Of a stretch of DNA of 64,000 nucleotides, positions 9,678 to 18,946 are shown in pieces. The DNA lies in NCBI RefSeq assembly GCF_015082335.1, contig NZ_BLRL01000002.1:410569-474568 (forward strand). Reading direction: 5' to 3'. The stretch's first letter is position 1, and every line of letters starts with the position of its first letter. The translations under genes were made by a program, and so were the position numbers. The notes beneath the pieces are model-generated. The model did not search any database, was not told the origin of the DNA, and worked only from the letters and a program-made list of their open reading frames with translations. Origin of the DNA: Moritella sp. F3 (GTDB taxonomy: Bacteria > Pseudomonadota > Gammaproteobacteria > Enterobacterales > Moritellaceae).

Positions 9678-10381
9678 TGTTTTATCATAGGGTAAGAAAG
9701 AAAGAAGCCTTTCGAACGTCGATTTTTTATCAACTCAACACCCGGCAGGTATATAGCAAGTTTTTTTCTCAACGAGGAAATACGCATATATATAGAACGG
9801 TCTTCTTCGTGATAACTAAAACCATGAATTTGTTCGAATAATACAGCGACAGATATAGGCTTCTCCGCATCTGACAATATTTCTAATAATTCATATTCCG
9901 AGGGAATGAGTTTGATCTGAATTTGATTGTAAAACACACTCGAATGCTGGGCACTGAGATAAAACTGATCACGGCTTAAATTTTCATCTTGTTGTTCGTC
10001 AACTTTATTTTCAAATAAATATAGGTCTAGTTGACGCTTGATTCGTTCACTTAACACTTTCGTTCTGATCGGTTTAGTAACGTAATCATTTGCGCCTAAA
10101 AGCAGAGAGTTTGTTTCTGTTAGCTCTGTATCGTTGGCGGTCATCATTACTATTGGCGCTTCAAATTTCTGCTCTTTTAACGTTTTAAGCACGCTTAATC
10201 CAGAAGTATGCGGAAGCTGTATATCTAGGAGCACAAGTTTGGGTTGTTTTTTAATTATGAATTCTACAGCACCATCACCAGTATCAAGACTGTCGATATC
10301 ATAACCCTCTATTTCAGAGAGAAAATAACACAACATTTCTCGTAACTGAAGATCATCCTCAATGATTACAATGTCTAGCAT
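9674..10381 (-). CDS. OmpR-family response regulator
   Basis: Receiver domain with acidic pair EDD at 8-10 and phospho-acceptor Asp53 (LVLLDIQLP), followed by a winged-helix DNA-binding domain (about 140-230, ending ELIKNRRSKGFFL). I start it at the ATG at 10381 rather than the longer start at 10408, because the receiver begins there (MLDIVIIEDD) and AGG lies about 8 bases upstream. 235 residues. First gene of the pair with the histidine kinase at 8487-9677. Confidence 0.92.
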   Translation of the reverse strand: MLDIVIIEDDLQLREMLCYFLSEIEGYDIDSLDTGDGAVEFIIKKQPKLVLLDIQLPHTSGLSVLKTLKEQKFEAPIVMMTANDTELTETNSLLLGANDYVTKPIRTKVLSERIKRQLDLYLFENKVDEQQDENLSRDQFYLSAQHSSVFYNQIQIKLIPSEYELLEILSDAEKPISVAVLFEQIHGFSYHEEDRSIYMRISSLRKKLAIYLPGVELIKNRRSKGFFLSYPMIKQ

Positions 10382-10786
10382 ATAGTACCTATATTCTTTG
10401 ATTCGCAAAAAATGGCAGAACCTTTATAGTCATAACTCAAGTGGTTAAAATGAAATAAACATAATCAATATAGAATCAATTAAACAACATTAAATCAACC
10501 ATTAACCTTATCCAGATTATCTCTCTAACAAAGTAAACAACGCAATGTTTAAATTACATTTATATGATATTTAATAAATACATAATAGTAACAGCATATT
10601 TATAAAACAATTAATACCATCAAATGAATAGACTATAAGAAAGCATTCGTATTACATGCTTAATATAAGCACAAATATAAGCAGAAGATTAACAAGAGCT
10701 TAATTGTCACACCGACATAACCCATCAATATAATTTAAAACAAATTTTATAAATGAAATACGAAAACCAAGCCACGCTGTTATAAC
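10382..10786. other. AT-rich intergenic region
   Basis: About 400 bases without a gene, very AT-rich. It must carry the promoter of the response regulator (minus strand). Short repeats of ATAAGCA occur around 10660-10690. I see no hairpin terminator or conserved box that I can defend. Confidence 0.6.
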
Positions 10787-11816
10787 TCAATCATATTCAT
10801 GCGGTACTTTAATCACTCGAACTAAAAAATGATGGGTAAGCCATATTGCCAGCGATGTGAGGATGACAGCAAAGGTGATAGAGCTAAAGCGATAAACAAT
10901 AGCGAAAAATGCATCTTGTTGGCCAGGTTGAAAAGTGGTGGTCAGCGGCACACTTAACGCGCTCATGGCCGAGAAACCAAGTCCGCCTTTAACCCCACCT
11001 AAAGCCAATAGCCAAGCAAAAAAACCAACAGCGATCGCAAACGCCATCAAAAATAACAGACCATTGTTAGCCCAACTTGATAAACCCAATTGGATCGCCA
11101 TACCTGCCACACAACCGAGTAATGTACCACTAATGCGAATTTTAGCCGCCGCCATTGCACCGATAAATGTCATTGGCGTAAGCACAATAAAAATAGACGC
11201 TTGCGCAGATACAGAGTCACTCAAATCACCAAATTGAAAGATTAAAAAAGCCAACATGGAAATAGTCCACCCCATGGCTGTTTGTCGTAATACGTCGATA
11301 TGAGCGTGCTGCACAGGTACATTTTTTGGCTGTAATTTCGCAGGTTCAGATTTATACTCTGGTTCATGGTCAGGTTCGCTAAACAAGTAATACGCCAGCC
11401 CGCAGATAGGGTAGATAGCCAACGCACTGACCCACAATGTCAGCGTAAACTCTTCACTATCAAAACCAGGATAACTCATAAAGTTAAGCGCAATAGAGCC
11501 CACCAGCAAGCCGGTAAAACCAAACAGATAACCGCTTGGTTTAGTCATCGCGATACATTTACTCATAAATAAAATAGCGACAGCGACAGTCATTAACCAC
11601 GGATAAGGTTGCAAAAATCCGCAAATAAAATTCACTTCCAAACTAACCCAAACAATACCGAGTACCATTTGATTAATTAAGCTGACATTAAAATGATCAG
11701 CGCGGGCGATAATAAACGTCGGCAACAATATCGCAAAAAAATCCATATGACCAGCCAAACACCATACTTAAGGCCAAGCCAAAAACACAAGCAAACCACA
11801 GTCGCATTGTTTTCAT
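10787..11816 (-). pseudogene. AaeB/DUF2955-like membrane efflux protein, frameshifted in a T7 tract
   Basis: The readable frame starts only at a TTG (11758) without a ribosome site. Upstream, in another frame, an ATG at 11816 with GGAG 9 bases before it encodes MKTMRLWFACVFGLALS and continues to GWSYGFF. The two frames meet at seven T on the coding strand (11735-11741). With six T the protein would read on as YGFFAILLPTF, which gives an intact protein of about 342 residues with paired blocks of membrane helices, as in FUSC/DUF2955 transporters. It follows the HlyD-type gene by 53 bases, the usual aaeA-aaeB arrangement. It is either a true frameshift mutation, a sequencing error in a homopolymer, or phase variation. 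Confidence 0.75.
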
Positions 11817-11869
11817 CGTGTTCTCTCCGCTGCACTAAACAGCACTAATAACAGAATTAATCGATATAG

Positions 11870-12937
11870 TTAGTAAATATAATGCAGTAGACCTGCGAGC
11901 TTTATTTGTAGGCTTGCTAGTGTTTGCCACCACACATTACCGGCAGGATAAAGCACGACAGTCGCCCGCGAGCCAACAAACAATTGCACAGGGATGGCCT
12001 CTTCACTGATTAAGTTAACCCGAATACGCTGAGCATCACGTACCCAACGGTTACTCACTTCTACTGATGTTAACTTACCACTGGCAGTTTGCTGTGCAGA
12101 CGCCACGCCAAAGTCACGACTACCGATGGCGAAATCAAATACTTGACCAGGTAGCGCATCATAAGTGACATAAGCTGCCGATGTGTTACTAATCAGCGCC
12201 GTGGCCTTCTCACGAAAATCCGCCGCCACCCACAATGAATCACTGGAAATAAACGTCAGCATAGGTAGGTTCGCGGTTGCCATCGCTCCTACTTCCAATT
12301 GCAGATTAGAGATCACGCCAGCGTTAGGCGCATAAATGTGGGTGTGCGATAAATCGAGCTCCGCTTGCGCAAGATTATTTTTAGCTGCCATCACCAACGA
12401 GCTCTCACCAATTCCCGATCCCAATTGGGCTTTGATCGCGAATGTTTGTTGTTCAGCCGCATGCAGTGTTGAACGGGAAGCTTGATATTTTGCATAAGCA
12501 CTATCCTGCATCGACGTTGATACCAGGTGTTTTTTCGCCAGCTTGCTAATACGTTGATATTCTGCGGCAGCATTGTTATAAGTTGCTTTACTGCTAGCGG
12601 TATTCGCTATGGCCGCTTCGACCTGAGCATACAAGGATTTTTCTTGCTCATACGCTTGTTGCAACGCCACTTTCGCCTTGTTAACCGCAAGCGTGTATCT
12701 GCTATTATTAATCGTAAATAGCAATTCCCCTTTATCAACATGTTGATTATTACGGATCGCAACATCTGTAATTGGCCCTGATACTTCCGGTGCTAATTGC
12801 ACTACATAACCATACACTCGACTCTCAGTCGTTAACGGAACGTATCTATCCGCCACGATGATGTAAGCCATAAAGACAATAAACAAGACGATAAGACGGC
12901 GCATCCAACGATGAAAAGTGGACTGGGTATGAGACAT
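11870..12937 (-). CDS. HlyD/AaeA-type periplasmic adaptor of an efflux pump
   Basis: 355-residue membrane fusion protein: N-terminal helix (about 12-30), a first biotinyl-lipoyl-like half (VYGYVVQLAPEVSGPITDVAI), a coiled-coil hairpin (about 80-190), the second lipoyl half (THIYAPNAGVISNLQLEVGA) and a beta-barrel region. It pairs with the DUF2955-like membrane gene downstream. A LysR gene diverges from it at 13043, so regulation by that protein is likely. The substrate may be an aromatic acid, as for AaeAB, but the sequence does not tell. Confidence 0.9.
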   Translation of the reverse strand: MSHTQSTFHRWMRRLIVLFIVFMAYIIVADRYVPLTTESRVYGYVVQLAPEVSGPITDVAIRNNQHVDKGELLFTINNSRYTLAVNKAKVALQQAYEQEKSLYAQVEAAIANTASSKATYNNAAAEYQRISKLAKKHLVSTSMQDSAYAKYQASRSTLHAAEQQTFAIKAQLGSGIGESSLVMAAKNNLAQAELDLSHTHIYAPNAGVISNLQLEVGAMATANLPMLTFISSDSLWVAADFREKATALISNTSAAYVTYDALPGQVFDFAIGSRDFGVASAQQTASGKLTSVEVSNRWVRDAQRIRVNLISEEAIPVQLFVGSRATVVLYPAGNVWWQTLASLQIKLAGLLHYIY

Positions 12938-13042
12938 TTAAATTTCCGATGACGAATAAAACAGTGAGAGATTATAGAAATATTCGACTTGATTAAATAC
13001 AATGATTAATATGGCACTTGCGTCTCATAAATAGGACGATTA

Positions 13043-13924
13043 ATGAAAATAGCAATGAAAGCATCGATGGATGATCTGTACTTATTCATATTAACGGTAA
13101 GACATGGCGGTATCAGCGCTGCGGCACAAGCGCATGGGTTGCAACGTTCTAAGGTCAGTCGCCGATTACAAGAATTAGAGAAAGCGCTAGGCTGCCAGTT
13201 ACTTATCCGCACAACTCGACAGATCGAGATGACCGAACATGGTCGCTTGCTGTATCAACACATTAACCAGCCATTGAGCGACGTAAATCAAGCCATCTCG
13301 CTGCTTAAAAACCAACAGCAAAGTCTGCAAGGAGTATTGCGCATTGCCGTACCTGCAGCGTTTATTGCTTCAACCCTGTTTGCTGAATTGCTCGATGATT
13401 ATGCGCGCCAATTTCCAGATATCACCTTAGAAATTATTCACCGGCATGAAAGTGTCGATCTAAAACGAGAAAATATCGACCTGCAACTACTGCCCGATGT
13501 CGTCGATATTATTAATGAAGATTATGTGCAGCAAGTCTTTTTCCCATCAAAAAAAGGCCTATTTTGTTCACCACATTACCTGACAATTCATCCGCAACCG
13601 CAATGTCTGAACGACCTGTTTGAGCATGCCATTTTAACCAGTCGTTATGATTCAAGTATCCTGCCTGAAGGATTAACGATACGTCTAGTATCGGAAGATC
13701 TTGGGTTAGTAAATAAGATGGCACAATCGGGACATGGTATTGCATTACTGCCGATGATTTTAGTGCAGCAACAACTTGCACAAGGCGAATTAGTTCATTT
13801 ACTACCTGATATTTATCAGTCCGAAATTGCCATGACCCTGGTGTATTCTTCACGTCAATTTTTACCCGAGAAAACCCGCGTCATGATCCATTTACTGCGC
13901 GATAAATTTTTGAATCATCCATAA
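13043..13924 (+). CDS. LysR-family transcriptional regulator
   Basis: 293 residues with an N-terminal winged HTH (LYLFILTVRHGGISAAAQ, then LQRSKVSRRLQELEKALG) and a C-terminal effector domain. The ATG at 13043 has AGGA at a good distance; a later ATG (MDDLYLF) would also leave the HTH whole. It is divergent from the HlyD-type efflux operon with about 105 bases between, the standard layout of a LysR activator and its target. Its 3' end overlaps the end of the histidine kinase gene on the other strand by 44 bases. Confidence 0.93.
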   Translation: MKIAMKASMDDLYLFILTVRHGGISAAAQAHGLQRSKVSRRLQELEKALGCQLLIRTTRQIEMTEHGRLLYQHINQPLSDVNQAISLLKNQQQSLQGVLRIAVPAAFIASTLFAELLDDYARQFPDITLEIIHRHESVDLKRENIDLQLLPDVVDIINEDYVQQVFFPSKKGLFCSPHYLTIHPQPQCLNDLFEHAILTSRYDSSILPEGLTIRLVSEDLGLVNKMAQSGHGIALLPMILVQQQLAQGELVHLLPDIYQSEIAMTLVYSSRQFLPEKTRVMIHLLRDKFLNHP

Positions 13925-15326
13925 TAACTTCGAGCTTAATGGTAAAAACACTGCCTTTACCAAGTTCAGATTCAAGCGATAGCGTCCCCCCTATATTACT
14001 CAACATCGCCAACGCCAGCGAAAGTCCCAGTCCGTAACCGTCGGTATTACTGCGACTGGGGTCTACTCGATACAGGCGCTTAAACACCAACTCCTGATGC
14101 TCACGGGCAATACCGACGCCACTATCAATGACTTGAATTTGGATTCTGCCATCTTGTTGCATCGAAGACGTGAGCATGATCTCGCCACCAGCATCAGTAT
14201 ATTTCAGGGCATTATCGACCAAATTAACCAGTACTTGTGTCAGCTTGTCCGCATCTGAATCAATTATCATCCCCGCGGGAGTCACACAACTAACCGTAAT
14301 GTTTTTTTCCTCTGCAATCCCTTCATACCAGTGCGCGACACGGGAAATAACAGCATTAATATCAGTAGGTACACATTGGATTTGTCGTTTTTCAGTCAGC
14401 TCATCATTCAATTTCATCAAAGCTTTGAGCATATTACTTGCCTGTTCGGCATGCTCAGCGCAATCACTCAACGCATTGGCCATTTCCATCTCTGCTTTTT
14501 CTTTATGTTGATGAAAACCCAATAATGCACTTTCTGAAGCAAGGGTAATACGTGCAAGCGGTGTCCTTATATCATGCGCAATCGCATCGACGGTAGTATC
14601 CATGGTCACAATCACCTGGTGTAATCTCGATATGGCCAAGTGTACACTCTGGTTAATGGCGTCAAGCCCATTGTTATGGTCGCGCTCACGGTATGCTGAA
14701 AATGAATCTAACGAACCTGCACTCAATTTATCCAATTGCTCACCCAAAATCACCAAAGGTGACATGGTATTTTTAATTAACCGACGGATAAACACTGAGG
14801 TAAAAATCACCAGTATGATCAAGGCAAAAAAAGTCATCGACCATTGTCGTACTACGCTCGGATAGCGGGCTTTATTATCCAGCAATAATACAAAGTCCTG
14901 TGCATTGCCTTGCATTTTCAGCGCGATATACGGTTCCATGATAAAGGCTGTAAACCACCATTTATCATTCGGTAAGTAATAGTTCAAATTAAGGTCAGCA
15001 GGTAAGTTAGCGTCTCCGGCGATAAACAACACCGACTCAGATGGCGTAACAGAAAACGCAGCAATATTATTGTCAATCAAGCGTTGTGGATTGCCACTCA
15101 GTACATGGATCAGTTTTTCATCAGACTCAAATTTAATAATTCGTTGATACTCAATCGACAATGAATTAAGGATCTTTTTTTCTGTTTTATAAAGGTCATA
15201 AAAAAACAGGACGCCGACAACGATTTCAATCAATACTAAACAGCTCAACAATATCGTCATAAACCGCAAGAACAGCTGACGCTGTGTACTTGCTAATGCC
15301 TGCTCAACACTCTGATTTGAGGACAT
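13881..15326 (-). CDS. Sensor histidine kinase (QseC/PmrB type)
   Basis: 481 residues: membrane helices at about 20-43 and 162-181 enclosing a periplasmic sensor region of about 115 residues, a HAMP-like linker, HisKA with His251 (IAHDIRTPLARIT), and a HATPase domain (LVNLVDNALKYTD, DSGVGIAREH, GYGLGLSLALAM). GAGGAG precedes the ATG. Its start overlaps the response regulator stop by 23 bases, so the two are one operon. The 3' end runs 44 bases into the convergent LysR gene, which leaves no room for a terminator between them. Confidence 0.94.
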   Translation of the reverse strand: MSSNQSVEQALASTQRQLFLRFMTILLSCLVLIEIVVGVLFFYDLYKTEKKILNSLSIEYQRIIKFESDEKLIHVLSGNPQRLIDNNIAAFSVTPSESVLFIAGDANLPADLNLNYYLPNDKWWFTAFIMEPYIALKMQGNAQDFVLLLDNKARYPSVVRQWSMTFFALIILVIFTSVFIRRLIKNTMSPLVILGEQLDKLSAGSLDSFSAYRERDHNNGLDAINQSVHLAISRLHQVIVTMDTTVDAIAHDIRTPLARITLASESALLGFHQHKEKAEMEMANALSDCAEHAEQASNMLKALMKLNDELTEKRQIQCVPTDINAVISRVAHWYEGIAEEKNITVSCVTPAGMIIDSDADKLTQVLVNLVDNALKYTDAGGEIMLTSSMQQDGRIQIQVIDSGVGIAREHQELVFKRLYRVDPSRSNTDGYGLGLSLALAMLSNIGGTLSLESELGKGSVFTIKLEVIMDDSKIYRAVNGS

Positions 15327-15984
15327 AGCCGACTCCTCTTATCGTGTGGATCAAAGGCTGTTTAAAGTCCTTGTCGACCTTACTCCTCAAGCGACACACC
15401 AGTACATCCACAACATTGGTTTGCGGATCAAACTGATAACCCCAGATTTGCTCCAAAATAACCATTTTAGATAACACCGTTTCTGGTTTTTGTAACAACA
15501 GCGTGATGAGCGAAAACTCACGCTGGTTCAGATTAATCAGTTGGTCATCGCGATATAACGTGCGCTTTAACTGATCTAGTTTCAAGTCACCATAACAGAG
15601 CTGATGCGCAGGTGCTGCTTGTGCCCTTTCTCGACGCGTTAAAATTTGGCAACGTGCAGACAATTCAGAAAATGAAAATGGTTTCACTAAATAATCATCA
15701 GCCCCAGATTGCAGTCCGAGCACGCGCTCTTCTACGGAATGCTTAGCACTGAGTATGATAACAGGCGTGCCATACCCCAATCCTCTCAGTTCCGCCAAAA
15801 CTTCAAGTCCGTCTTTTTTGGGCAGCATGATATCTAATACGATGACATCATAATGCTCTGTTGTCGCTAAATGGAGACCGTCGATACCATCACCTGCATG
15901 CATCACGGTATAACCCTCCTGACGAAACCCTTGAGTCAGAAAACGGGTTATATGGAGATCATCTTCAATCAGTAAAACGTGCAC
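15304..15984 (-). CDS. OmpR-family response regulator (QseB/PmrA type)
   Basis: Receiver with EDD at 7-9 and phospho-acceptor Asp51 (VIVLDIMLPKKDG), Lys in LVKPFSFSEL, and a winged-helix output domain ending TIRGVGYVLK. I choose a GTG start at 15984: GGAG lies 6 bases upstream and the receiver begins at once (VHVLLIEDDL). The longer start at 16053 would add 23 residues not seen in the family. It forms an operon with the kinase downstream and diverges from the secreted GlcG/HbpS-like gene at 16153. Confidence 0.93.
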   Translation of the reverse strand: MHVLLIEDDLHITRFLTQGFRQEGYTVMHAGDGIDGLHLATTEHYDVIVLDIMLPKKDGLEVLAELRGLGYGTPVIILSAKHSVEERVLGLQSGADDYLVKPFSFSELSARCQILTRRERAQAAPAHQLCYGDLKLDQLKRTLYRDDQLINLNQREFSLITLLLQKPETVLSKMVILEQIWGYQFDPQTNVVDVLVCRLRSKVDKDFKQPLIHTIRGVGYVLKSEC

Positions 15985-16049
15985 GTAACACTCCGCTATT
16001 TCGGCTAAAAACGACTCTACTCTAGCAGTTTTCGCTATACGTTTCACAA

Positions 16050-16069
16050 ACATTACAACGATGTAATGT
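16050..16069. promoter_or_regulatory. Palindromic operator candidate between response regulator and GlcG-like gene
   Basis: ACATTAC-N6-GTAATGT, a perfect 7-bp inverted repeat, lies between the two divergent starts (66 bases from the GTG at 15984 and 84 bases from the ATG at 16153). Partial symmetry extends outward (ACAA on the left, TTTTGT on the right). The position suits autoregulation by the neighbouring response regulator, although QseB/PmrA boxes are usually direct repeats. Inference only. Confidence 0.4.
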
Positions 16070-16152
16070 TTTTGTAAGAGAGAGGTAATACAGCTTGCGT
16101 TAATCTAAGCTCACTCACTAGCGACCAGCCAATAAATAAAACGGAGCACAAC

Positions 16153-16656
16153 ATGAAAACGATTAAACACACAATAAAGACACTAGCGACTGCAGGCTTA
16201 ATGGCATCATCTTTTGGCGCGGCAGCAGACTCTGCATTAAAGACTATTTCAGTCATGCAAATTTCGTCGCTATCAGCCTTTAGCTTAGCAAATGAAGCCG
16301 TACAGCAATGTGGAAAGCAAGGTTATAACGTCACAGCAACGGTCGTTGACGTAACGGGTAATGTCATCGCTCAACTGCGCGCAGATAATGCGGGTAGACA
16401 TACATTAGAAAGCTCACGCCAGAAAGCATTTACAGCCGTGAGTATGAAGCAACCAACCGCAAACTTGATGAAAACGATTGCCGACAAACCATTTCTACAG
16501 CCACTCAAAGATATGGATGATAATCTGCTGTTCTTAGCGGGCGGTATTCCACTAAAATCTGGCAATACAGTTATTGGTGCAGTGGGTGTTGGCGGCGCGC
16601 CTGGTGGTCACCTTGATGTGCAATGTGCCGAAGCAGCGATTGCAAAAATATTATAA
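16153..16656 (+). CDS. Secreted GlcG/HbpS-family protein
   Basis: 167 residues with a signal peptide (cleavage near FGAAADS) followed by a single GlcG/HbpS (DUF336) domain: VVDVTGNVIAQLRADNAG, SRQKAFTAVSM, FLAGGIPLKSGNTVIGAVGVGGAPGGHLDVQCAEAA. Relatives bind haem or cobalamin, or act as extracellular partners of two-component sensors (HbpS with SenS). It diverges from a two-component operon, so a role as accessory sensor protein for the kinase at 13881-15326 is an attractive inference. Function is not proven by the sequence. Confidence 0.85.
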   Translation: MKTIKHTIKTLATAGLMASSFGAAADSALKTISVMQISSLSAFSLANEAVQQCGKQGYNVTATVVDVTGNVIAQLRADNAGRHTLESSRQKAFTAVSMKQPTANLMKTIADKPFLQPLKDMDDNLLFLAGGIPLKSGNTVIGAVGVGGAPGGHLDVQCAEAAIAKIL

Positions 16657-16684
16657 GATAAAAATAACATATTACGTTTTCAGG

Positions 16685-16721
16685 CTAATAAAAAAGCGTC
16701 ACACCGAACGATGTGACGCTT
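16685..16721 (-). terminator. Terminator of the chemoreceptor gene
   Basis: Perfect 10-bp stem AAGCGTCACA (16694-16703) and TGTGACGCTT (16712-16721), followed on the minus strand by a run of T. It ends the methyl-accepting chemotaxis gene and may also stop the plus-strand GlcG-like gene. Confidence 0.85.
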
Positions 16722-16738
16722 CTGAATTCACTGGTTTA

Positions 16739-18361
16739 TTATTTTACTTGGAATTTATTCAACCAGCTGGCTAAATCTGCCGTTAATCTCACCAAACTTT
16801 GTGAACTTTCAGCGCCATCCGATACCGTTGTTGATAACTGACAACTACTCTGCTCAATCATATTGACCTGCATCGCAATATCTTCGCCAACTACTTTTTG
16901 TTGTTCTGCTGCTGTGGCGATCTCATGGCTCATTGATGAAATAGTTTCTAGCGCGGTAACGATTTGTGCTAATGCTGCCGATGCATGTTGTGATTCAGTG
17001 ACTGTACTAGCACTGGTCTCGGCACACACATCCATCGTTGAAATCGCATTGCGAGAACCTGTTTGCAGGTTCGTCACCATCTGTTGAATTTCTTTGGTAC
17101 AGTTTTGTGTTCGCCCAGCTAAGTTTCGCACTTCATCAGCAACAACGGCAAAACCACGGCCTTGCTCACCCGCACGCGCCGCTTCAATCGCCGCATTCAA
17201 TGCCAACAAGTTTGTTTGCTCGGCAATGTCACCAATCACATCTAAGATCTTAGTAATATTATGAACATCGCTATCTAATGAAGATACTGCTGAACTAGCC
17301 GTGTGCAACTGGTCAGCAAGTCCTTGAATATTATTCACCGTCGAGTTAATTAAATTATGGGTATCGACACTTTGTTTATCCGCATCAAGCGTATTCTGCG
17401 CAGTCGCTTGAGCAGAATCTGCAACACCATTGGCCGATTCAGCCATTTCAGTCATGGCCGTTGCGATCATCACCGTTGATTGTCGTTGTGTCTCAGTCAA
17501 TTCGCTCATCTGTTTAGCACGTGAATCCACATTGTGTAATTCAGCGCTTAATGCATTCATCGCTTTGCCAAGATGCTGAACTAACTCCCCCAAAGACATA
17601 CTCATTGTTTGTACTGCGCCATAAATACTATTTCTTGGTGCCGACTCATTAAATGATGTGCTGATTTTACCATCAGCAACAGCCTGTATCGCAGCTAATA
17701 CATCACTCGGTTCACCACCAATGATCGCCGTCATACGTTTGATTGCCGTCATTAACAATCCAAAGATCAAACTCGCCACAGCAAAACATAAACCGAACTG
17801 CCACTGGGCACTTGACCAGAAACGCGCATTGACTTCATTTTCACCGATGCCCGTTCCCACGATCCACCCCCAACGAACAGTTCTTTCAGCAATCGAGTGT
17901 TTCTCTTCAACAGAACCATCAGGCAGTCTTTGCGTCCAAGTATATTCGGCAAGTTTATTACCTTGACGATTCACTGCATTTTGTAAGATCTGACCAACAC
18001 TTCGGCCGTTACTGTCTTTAAAATCATTAAAACTCGTACCGTGCAGTTGTGGATCTAACGGCGCAGCAAGGAACATTAAATTTTCATCTGCGACGTACAC
18101 ATATTCATTGTCTTTATAAATATTATTTTGCAGTACACGGATGGCAATGCCTTTCGCTTGAGCTTCATCTAACTCCCCAGCGGCCACCATCTTTTCCATT
18201 TCACTGATAAAGTTATAAGTCGTTTGAAAAACTTCTGTTACACGCGATTTATTATCCGCAGTACTTGATGCTTTAAGCGTCCACAGTCCCACGACAGTAA
18301 CAGCGATAAGTGCTGATAATATGATTCCGGCAAGTAAATATGATTGTGTTTTTAAATTCAT
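16739..18361 (-). CDS. Methyl-accepting chemotaxis protein with Cache sensor
   Basis: About 540 residues. N-terminal helix ([19 protein letters not shown]), a periplasmic single-Cache domain ([22 protein letters not shown], then [12 protein letters not shown] and WGWIVGTGI), a second helix around 190-210, a short linker, and a C-terminal signalling domain with the conserved hairpin tip [21 protein letters not shown] start at the ATG at 18361; a GTG three codons earlier is possible. No chemotaxis partners are nearby, so it should feed into a remote che cluster. The Cache fold suggests small organic acids or amino acids as ligands. Confidence 0.93.
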   Translation of the reverse strand: MNLKTQSYLLAGIILSALIAVTVVGLWTLKASSTADNKSRVTEVFQTTYNFISEMEKMVAAGELDEAQAKGIAIRVLQNNIYKDNEYVYVADENLMFLAAPLDPQLHGTSFNDFKDSNGRSVGQILQNAVNRQGNKLAEYTWTQRLPDGSVEEKHSIAERTVRWGWIVGTGIGENEVNARFWSSAQWQFGLCFAVASLIFGLLMTAIKRMTAIIGGEPSDVLAAIQAVADGKISTSFNESAPRNSIYGAVQTMSMSLGELVQHLGKAMNALSAELHNVDSRAKQMSELTETQRQSTVMIATAMTEMAESANGVADSAQATAQNTLDADKQSVDTHNLINSTVNNIQGLADQLHTASSAVSSLDSDVHNITKILDVIGDIAEQTNLLALNAAIEAARAGEQGRGFAVVADEVRNLAGRTQNCTKEIQQMVTNLQTGSRNAISTMDVCAETSASTVTESQHASAALAQIVTALETISSMSHEIATAAEQQKVVGEDIAMQVNMIEQSSCQLSTTVSDGAESSQSLVRLTADLASWLNKFQVK

Positions 18362-18647
18362 TAACAGCACTTCTATAAAAATGATGGGGATATAAATATA
18401 TCGTCAGGAACGAGGATAACTTTATTATGATTTGTAATTAAAGCACATATGAACTATTTTTTATACGTACCGATCAATTAAAACGATTTAAAGTAACCAT
18501 AAATGAGTAAAATAAAGCGTTATTTCACAGATTCAGTAATAGCCAAAACATAAATTTCGTTTTATTACTAACATTTCAGTAAATATCTTAATGCTGGGAG
18601 TCAGCACTGCAAATATCAACGTTAAAAACACGGTGAAACAAACGGTT

Positions 18648-18663
18648 AGTGATATAAATCACA
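18648..18663. promoter_or_regulatory. CRP-like site in a 585-base intergenic region
   Basis: AGTGATATAAATCACA matches the CRP consensus TGTGA-N6-TCACA except for the first base. It lies about 290 bases before the GGDEF-EAL gene, in the region 18362-18946 between that gene and the divergent chemoreceptor. The rest of this region shows only a short CCCGA/TCGGG hairpin near 18888-18902. CRP control of either gene is inference. Confidence 0.35.
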
Positions 18664-18946
18664 AACACATCAATTTATGCAGGCAATGGTAATACGACCA
18701 TCGCAGCTAAAATCAACGCACAAAACCACAAGTACCTGCACTAGCTCCTTGATGAATAAGATCATAGTAAGGTCTAGCAATATCACAGCCCTCTAGCACC
18801 GTCGATAAAGCGAGCTGTCAACAATATAAATTATACTTAATGTGTATATCCTGCTCTTCCCCATAATGTTACTAATGTCCTTTATCCCCCGATCAGGTCG
18901 GGTAAGTTGTATAACAAAACAGGCGTAACGCACCTTGAAGAATTCA

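Noticed and set aside
11756..11758. TTG at 11758 as start of the efflux membrane gene
   Set aside because: No ribosome site, and an upstream frame encodes the expected N-terminus; a frameshift explains both.
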